From contig NW_019775906.1 of the NCBI RefSeq assembly GCF_001039355.2, positions 146,220 through 173,251 of the forward strand: a DNA stretch of 27,032 nucleotides, given 5' to 3'. Source of the stretch: Lingula anatina. Its lineage: Eukaryota > Brachiopoda > Lingulata > Lingulida > Lingulidae. Both the position numbers and the translations under genes were made by a program. The notes under the pieces are model-generated. The model did not search any database. It was given only the letters and a program-made list of their open reading frames with translations, and was not told the origin of the DNA. Below are positions 20,126 through 27,032 of this stretch, one piece after another (the stretch's first letter is position 1; every line of letters begins with the position of its first letter).

Positions 20126-22224
20126 TTTCGGAGTGATTGGTGGATTGAGGGCTAGGGTACAGAAGGTGAGTGTACAGATACTAGATCCTGGGTGTTACTC
20201 AACATTGCAAAATGTGATTTGAATTGACATATTTCTAAGGCTGTCCTTTTAAGGACACCAAATGGTAGAAATGATCTTTGAAAATCGTGTTGAAATGTCA
20301 CGTATTAAAAGATGTGTAAAGTAGCAATAGTCATCAAAAGATGAAGTGATACTTCATTTTGTTTTATGTGTAAATTGTTACAAGTCTAGTTTTTTTATAA
20401 GCCAGCTGGTCAAGTGCAGGAAAAAAATTCAATAGTTATAATTCAAGGTAATAAAGTAGAACTGTTTTGAACAGTTTTTCCTTAGGGCAAAAAGAAATGC
20501 AGCTTGAAAAAAAAATCATCTTCTTTGAAGTTGGATATCACATGCTGATAAATCTTGTAGACAGTGATGGCAAAGCACAGAATAAATAAGGCTGGGATTT
20601 TCAAAGATAAACTCTTCAGATAAGTGTATTATAGTTGAGAGATCCCATTAGTTCTTCACCTTATTTAGTAGTTTCTAATGAGATCATCACAACGGCAACT
20701 GTAAAAACCTCATCACCACTTTAACATTTGCCTTAGGCTATTATTGGAAATGGAACGGGAAATTAAATTTAAAAATTTTACGTTTAATGAATTAAATGTT
20801 TATCATATCAAAAGAGAAATAAGGAACTTTGTAGGAAGTTAATATTAGTGAAATTATCAATAGGTTGTTGTTTATTTTTAAATTAATTTTTTTTTTTTTT
20901 TTTTTTTTAAGTCAGTAAGATGAGGATATTAAACCTTTTCCTGCTTGTGCTAGTAATCATAGCCCTCAAGATCCAATCATCTCCCACCACCCAGAGTTAA
21001 TGAACAATATCCCAGTTGGAAAATTAGTCTTGACTTGTTTATTTTTTTCTAATATTCTCCAATAAAAAGAGGATTGTTTGTGGACTTTTTGGTGTTTGTT
21101 TTGCAATTTACAAAGTCCTTAGAGCATGGGAGGTTTGTGCTGAGGGCATTTTGTTTGAAATAAAGAATTTTTGTGAGTTTTCTTAATGTTTTTTAGAGAT
21201 ATTTACTTTGTAATTCATGTTTTGCCAAGAGCTTAGATTGTCTAAGTTGAGGAGTTTCTCTTCTACAACCGATGGTTTATGTGATAGGGAACTTGCTTTA
21301 GATTCCAATCTTCCTGTTTTAAGTGTAAATCCTTCAATGACTGCAATGAAAGGGGGATAAGGAAAAAAGAGTAATTGAAGGACCCTTAAAAGAATTGTCT
21401 GAAGACAATTCACTTACAACAGCCATACCAATGTTACCCATTCATTCATCCCAGCGCTGTAGGTTGTGTACATAAGGTGTGAGTAGCAGAGTGCACAATT
21501 AGGGTTTTATAAGGAAGCAGTTATTAATTTGTTTTATCTTTATAATGAAATGAAGCCAAATTCCTAATGCATTCTTTTTCAATAAACCGTCCCAAAGGAG
21601 AAGATTAACAAATAAAAGTGGTGTATGGGATAAGTGATAGGCATTTCCACAAAACCATTGTCTGGTATCCAATGTGGGAAGGTGAACTGGGGTTGTCTTG
21701 GCCTGGGGTCAGCTTAATCCAACATGACTTGTGCCTTTGTCAACCTATCTGCGAACCTTGAAGGAGCGATTACTGTTTTAAAAACTGTCAAACGATGAAT
21801 GTTTGTTCAAGTTCTGAGTAGAATGCACCTGATTTGTGGTAGTTGTGGTGGCAGCGAGTGGGATGAAATTGTTACAGAGTGATGTGCATTTGTACTAATG
21901 TATTTGCATTGCATCATGATGACACCATTATAAATAAATCATCACATATTTGACTTTTTTGCATATTGCTAATTTTATTAGTTTTTTTAATCTTAAAAGA
22001 TGTTAAAAGACATAAGAACAGTTGCCACCTCTGTCAATTAAAGTGCATTCTCTGTATTTTAACAAGTAAAATTTCATTGTGTAGCAATTTTCTTATATGC
22101 TGCAAGTGCTGTTATGTTTCACACTCAACATTAGAGTCACACTGGAGCTTTATCTGTGTAATTATGCAATATAAGGTGATGTATTTTGTGATCATCAGAA
22201 ATTTAAATATTTATGATTGATTTC
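20124..22224. other. 3' part of intron 2, nothing recognised
   Basis: AT-rich, with a 22-nt T run at 20887-20908 and a small palindrome TGTCCTTttAAGGACA near 20254. No exon-like open frame with motif before the exon C acceptor. Confidence 0.5.
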
Positions 22225-22226
22225 AG

Positions 22227-22498
22227 GTTTCTTTAAGAACCTACTTCCCCCAGGTGTGGGTAAGATCCACATGAGTGAAAACCAGACAACATCATCGTCA
22301 TCATCTCAGTTTTCTCCGCCACCGCTTAAGAGGCCCCGTCATCGAGATTTCACAAATTATCGAACTCCCAGTGGGAAGTTTTACTGTGGAGCCTGCAATG
22401 TTACCATGAACAACGAGGTTCAGTTTGCTCAACATGTGGACAGTAAAAAGCATAAGGCGAACAGTGCTGCGATGAGGAGCTCTGCTTTAGAATGCTAA
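22227..22498 (+). CDS. Terminal coding exon C, third U1-type zinc finger and stop
   Basis: The exon follows the acceptor ttgatttcag (AG 22225-22226) and ends with TAA at 22496-22498. Its first two bases complete Gly138 with the last base of exon B. Residues 139-227 comprise a hydrophobic FFKNLL start, a Ser run (160-164), a basic KRPRHR patch (172-177, possible nuclear localisation), and a finger with C191, C194, H207 and H213 (C-x2-C-x12-H-x5-H). The lead-in TPSGKFYC and the end only 14 residues after the last His resemble the C-terminal finger of vertebrate ZMAT3, a p53-responsive RNA-binding protein; ZNF385 proteins have a long tail after the last finger, which is absent here. An in-frame second acceptor lies 27 nt inside the exon. 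The 15.3-kb preceding intron means an undetected cassette exon of suitable phase is possible. Confidence 0.88.
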
Positions 22499-22910
22499 AG
22501 ACGGAGGCCGAGATATGGTGGCAGTGCTGGGATGCTAATTTCTGCAAAATTGCTCCATCTGTAGTATCTCTCAGTGAGAGTTTTTGAGGATTTTGCAAGA
22601 AGATGGCAGAAAGGTTTGTGATGGTAAAGAAATTTCCCAGAAATATAAGAAAATTCCTGGGACATTTGCCGGATGGGTGCGTAAGAAATCTGCTTGAAAG
22701 GGTCTTCTTTTATAAGTTGCTCGTAGCGTGAAAGAAAGAGTGAGTCTTTCAGATTTTCACTGCCTTGGGTTCTCCAGTTTGCTGAATGCTTTTAAAGCAA
22801 GCACTGGGTAACATGTTAAGTCTTTGATTTGACCTGGTTGGAAATCAAAGCTACTCCTATACTGAGGTCATTGCTTGTCTCTTGGCCACTGTCAGCTTAA
22901 AGGTGATGTA

Positions 22911-23119
22911 CGGTAAAAACTTGAAAATTCCATCACTTGAAAATTTGAATAATATTTGAAAATGCCTGAATCCAACATGGCCATATTAGTTGAAGAACTT
23001 TTCTAAATTATCCAGAGGTCCATTTTCAAGTTAGGCGATATTTTCTAAGTGAAAAAAATTGTCAGCAGAGAATAATCTTCTGAAAAAATTTTCAAGACTA
23101 AATTTTCAAGTTATTACCG
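22911..23119. mobile_element. TA-flanked MITE (Tc1/mariner-like) in the putative 3' UTR
   Basis: The left end CGGTAAAAACTTGAAAATT and the reverse complement of the right end CGGTAATAACTTGAAAATT differ at one base, and similarity continues for about 38 bp with repeated cttgaaaatt. TA dinucleotides flank it at 22909-22910 and 23120-23121, as expected for Tc1/mariner-type insertion. It is 209 bp long and non-coding. Confidence 0.75.
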
Positions 23120-25120
23120 TATATAAACTTTCCAGATACCATAACATGTTTGTATATGTTCTGCTTTTTTCCCATATGTTTGCATAAGTGTGCAATGAAT
23201 GTATAGTGCTATCAGTTTCAAGAAGCTATATAACACATAGATGTAACTAGTGTTTTACTTTTGTCAGAAAGAAAAATTAGGTAAGTTTTTTTTTATTACA
23301 GTGTTGCTCATTTCATATAAATTTTGTATGATCAGTGATATTATACCATCCATAATGAATTCTAGTGACTTTTGGCTTTTGTTAAGATTGATTGGTTATG
23401 ATCATAAATCTAAGAGATTACTTCTGAAAAGCTTATTCCAGGTATTAATTGCCTTGGCTGATATTTGAAATATTGCAACGAAATATTAGAGGTTTGGTGG
23501 CCATGTTTTAATTGGAGGCCATTTTGGGGAAAAATAATACATGGTTTTATTTTGACAGTTAAGACTGTTGGACTTTCTCTTTATGTGAATGTATGTTTTC
23601 AATACTTTAGGTCCTGTTATATACATATATTGTGTTTTTAATTAAAATATTATATAACTGAATATAACATTTTATCAGCTTCACCCAGAGACAGGACTGA
23701 TAATTAATCACAAATTTTAAATACCAATTATTCCAGAGATTTCATTATTTCAAGATCACTTAGCTTCTTATTAGTTGCTCAGAAAAATAAATGTCTCTCT
23801 GACTTAAAGCCATTAACCATTTGGAATGCCCTTTTTGAAAAATATTAGGATTATACTTGTAGATAAACATTATTTTGGGGGAAAACAATTAGGTTTGAAT
23901 TTGGTGAGAAATATTGATCTACAAGTAGTCATTCAGATCAATTGATCAAATGAACAGATAACAGCATCCTATGTTGCAATTGATTCTGCTTATTTTGTGG
24001 TAGGATAAAAACAATTTATTATTTCTGAACACTGCTTATGTATGTTAAATAGTGTTTCCCAAGAATTACCTTGTTAGCAAGCAAAAAAAGAAGGAAAGGG
24101 AAAGAATGAGGAAGGAAATGAGACTTTAATTTGTACACCAACCAATAACTCGTTTTGTTTATCAATATTTTAATTAACCCTCATTTATTTCTAAATAAAA
24201 AAAAAGAAGGCTCAAGTGAAAGGTTTGTTATTGTGATATCTAGGTTTGCATTTACTTCCGTCATTTATGGCTCTGAAATTCACCCAGCATTAAATGTTAT
24301 TAACTTATTGGGAATTAACAAGTTAAGAGAGAAAAGTCTGTCCATTTGAGATATTTTAAGTCACATACTAAATACCAACTAATTTGTGTATATTACACAT
24401 AGAATATTAAGTGCCTTAAAAAGGATAATATAATACTGAAAATACTAAAATACTATTGCAGTTGTAGGTATTTTAATATTACATGTAGATATTTAGCAGT
24501 TTTAATGTGAGCATTACACAAAATTATTGAAAAAACAATGTTTTGGTGATCTTGCATGTAAAATAGATATGTTATTACGTTAAGGTGTAGTGTTGGTGTT
24601 GCTTTTGTTGCATAGCAACATTGCTTGTATTTGTTGTAACGAGTTTGATGTATGAAAAAGCAAAAGAGGTAATATTGTTGTAATGAAAGTTTTCACCCTT
24701 CTCTAATGCACAACTTTGAACTTGGCTTTTTAAAACATTTTTTAAAATGCCACATGGATATTTATTTCCTCAGTTCTACTGGTTCCACAATATAAGAACT
24801 TTAGGGTAGATCAAGGAAGATTCATACGAAGTTGGAGTTACTCTGTCTACAAGGACACATTTTTATGATTTGGCTGTGATTAAAATCAAAATAGATTGAA
24901 ACGGGACAGTCATTGACTGACTCAATCCGTAGTTACATCTGGTGGTGCTTGCAAAGACTTAAGTTCTTACGATGTTAGTGTCTGATTTGTTGTCTAAGCA
25001 TTATAATTCTTACCTGATACTTAAATATGTAATGTATCTGAACTATCTATATGTACCTTTTTTATTTTGGTCATTTTTTGTTACGATGCAAAATTACAGT
25101 TAAGATTTTAACAGTGTTAC

Positions 25121-25154
25121 AATAAAGTTAATAGATTAATAAAAATAAAATAAA
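25121..25154 (+). terminator. Cluster of AATAAA polyadenylation signals
   Basis: AATAAA occurs at 25121-25126, 25138-25143, 25144-25149 and 25149-25154, followed by a T/G-containing stretch (attgtgcagtattttcc). If used, the 3' UTR would be about 2.65 kb. The region is A-rich, so chance occurrence is possible. Confidence 0.35.
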
Positions 25155-27032
25155 ATTGGGTAAAATTAAAAAATCATTGTGCAGTATTTTCCAAGTGCAC
25201 ATATTGCACCTTTGAGGTACCGTGCCTCGGATATTTGCCTTGAATCTGTTTCCTTCTGGCCTAGCTGTGGTTTAACAACAGAGATGCGATGAAATAACTG
25301 CCTCTGCTCAAAAATGATACTTTGTACATGAAGTAAAAATGCAAAAAATGCACCCAACCTTTTACTCAGCTTACGCGAAGTAAAGGAAAACATCCTAAAT
25401 AGTACATACATCTAGGGTCTGGATGAGTTCAGAACACAAGAGGGCAATGATCTATAACTGAAAGAAAATGTCTCCTCTCTCTCTCTCTCTGTCCCCTCCC
25501 CCCTCCCCTTCTAACCCAATATTTGAAGCTCATGTCAACCTTTGCAAGCCCACTGTCACCACCTTAGTAGGCTATTTTGAAACTCTTCTTCAGGAGGCAG
25601 ATGTTGCACATGACATGATAGATGAGGGTTTAGGATCTGTTTATTCATCCATGCTGGTTAATTCTCTCAAATAAATTGATCAAATAGTGTTTTAGTATCA
25701 TGTAATCAGATCCTTAGTCGTTTAACTTTGATCACGTTTCGACACAACTTGTCGCTTTGGTTACAGCCACAGGTGGAATGGAATCGGAAGCCGAGAGATG
25801 TTACACTTTGGTTTTATTTGTACACAATTTGTAATGTCCCAGTCCATAATATAACAGCCGGGGAGTTTTTTCTTTTCTTTTCTCTCCTTTGATCATGGTT
25901 TTGGAACAAGCTTCCTTGGTTTCTGATCTTAAAATATAATGCAAATGAAACAGAAAATTCAGAAGTGGTGGCCAATTTGGAAATCTGATTTTCGCTTTGA
26001 TCATATTTCCTTTCAAATTGGGAGTCCTCTTGCACTTACCCCCTTCCATAAAAAAAAGAAAAAAAGATAAGATAGTCTGTGCCACTACAGTATATCCTAT
26101 CCTTCACTGATACTGGAGAAAGGGGTAATTAATTTTCACAGCGAAGTTTTTTTTTTATTCCGTCTCCTCTCTTGCAAGGTGAGAACCTAGGGCACCTTGT
26201 TCATTGGTTTTAGCGGCAGGTTTTAGATTTCGGTGCTGATGGTTTGCGTGTTGTGAAGGGAGGAGTATTCAACTATTGTAAAAGGTGCTGACTTGCTAAA
26301 GTATATGGGATACTCTTGTGAACGGAAAGTTGTTTCGTTTCGGCTGTTTTTATGTCGAGTTGTGATATACTTTGACAGTTGTTACCTTATTTTTTAAGCC
26401 ACAACCTATTGTATTATTTTTTTTCTTTTTCTTTATTTCTTTTAGACAATCAGTTTAAGTTCTGTCTTAATGACAATCTATTGTGCTTCGAAGGGGAAAT
26501 AATGCCATTGTTTATAATGATTTTAACTAGTTGTTAGTAATTTTTTTTATTTTTTTAAAGATAAACTGCTTTATATTACAAAGATACTCTTACAGTCTTT
26601 TTGTTGGAATTCAGTCAACTTCAAGGAAGGTAACTTTTTTTAGCCTTTTTGGTGCTGTTCTTTTGAATTTTTAGGGGAGAAATGTTATCCGTCATATAAT
26701 AAAAGTTTTATCGAATCCTCAAGGTAGAGTCGTTTCAGTAGAAGAATTCTATTAAAGCTGTGGGAATGAGCCTTTTTAGTGTCTCTCTATTGTATTCTCT
26801 TGACAAGTTGTGTCAGGTTTACAGATAGGTCAACAGAATTAATCACGAGTGATGGGTAGGATAAATACAGAGAGAATAAATTTACTGAACTGTGACGCGA
26901 CTTTTCAAGACTTTCAGGGTAAAGGTATCTTTTTTGTTGCCATATTGCTCCCCATTGCTCTGACGAGATCACTCTGGCAATAAAACTTTTCTTCTGAAGC
27001 TTACTTTATGTCTGATGGTCTATATAAGATAC

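Larger units (their letters stand above)
6935..22226 (+). other. Intron 2 (15.3 kb) between exons B and C
   Basis: It is defined by GTAAGT at 6935 and AG at 22225-22226 with compatible phases. Repeats dominate 6940-13940; much of 14000-22200 is AT-rich single-copy-looking sequence with poly-T runs (for example 12331-12350 and 20887-20908). I searched for further C-x2-C-x12-H-x5-H exons and found none, but short exons without a finger could be missed. Unusually long intron content invites regulatory elements. Confidence 0.7.
22499..27032 (+). other. 3' UTR and downstream sequence
   Basis: After the stop at 22498 no further coding segment is recognised. Large microsatellites are absent except a short CT tract near 25476. 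The first AATAAA candidates lie at 23786 and then as a cluster at 25121-25154; others occur at 26698, 26875 and 26979. A long 3' UTR would fit what is known of vertebrate ZMAT3, but transcript ends cannot be placed from sequence alone. Open frames at 25468-25674 and 25801-26085 look like chance. Confidence 0.5.

Noticed and set aside
25468-25674. 68-codon frame after the CT tract in the 3' region
   Set aside because: Begins in a low-complexity Ser/Pro/Leu stretch, and the remainder matches no family I know.
26170-26190. Donor-like GCAAGGTGAG
   Set aside because: No coding frame or acceptor accompanies it, so it is not evidence for an exon.

Overview
This looks like a piece of an animal nuclear genome. 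It is AT-rich, carries no bacterial-style operons, and holds only three convincing coding segments, which join through canonical GT..AG introns of about 4.6 and 15.3 kb. The many (CT)n, (CA)n and (TTTA)n microsatellites, the fold-back elements and the frequent 'acatgta' words suggest a marine invertebrate, with a mollusc as best guess; that is inference and not proven here.

The single gene supported lies on the + strand. Exon A (1925-2169), exon B (6768-6934) and terminal exon C (22227-22498) join with matching codon phases into a 227-residue, 5'-incomplete protein. It has three C-x2-C-x12-H-x5-H (U1/matrin/JAZ-type) zinc fingers, one per exon. The family is ZMAT3/ZNF346/ZNF385-like RNA-binding proteins; the C-terminal finger with its TPSG lead-in and abrupt end, and the HYQGK-x-H finger, most resemble ZMAT3 (Wig-1). 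Upstream exons and the start codon are not visible.

Layout: 1-1924 upstream intron with a 41-bp direct repeat, a microsatellite-bearing dispersed repeat and a fold-back MITE. 2170-6767 intron 1 with three further inverted-repeat elements and several microsatellites. 6935-22226 intron 2, beginning with a tandem duplication of the end of exon B, then a fold-back MITE with a second element nested in one arm, a 24-bp minisatellite, an assembly gap in a CT tract, and long stretches of unannotatable sequence, some resembling regulatory DNA. 22499-27032 is 3' UTR and/or downstream sequence with a TA-flanked MITE and a cluster of AATAAA signals.

No RNA genes, CRISPR arrays, intact transposase or reverse transcriptase genes, or viral genes were recognised. 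The most notable observations are the family of fold-back elements sharing a GRG...CATTC terminus and TTA target duplications, the nested insertion whose mental removal extends the host element's inverted repeats, and the duplicated exon-end segment carrying a ZNF143/Staf-like motif.
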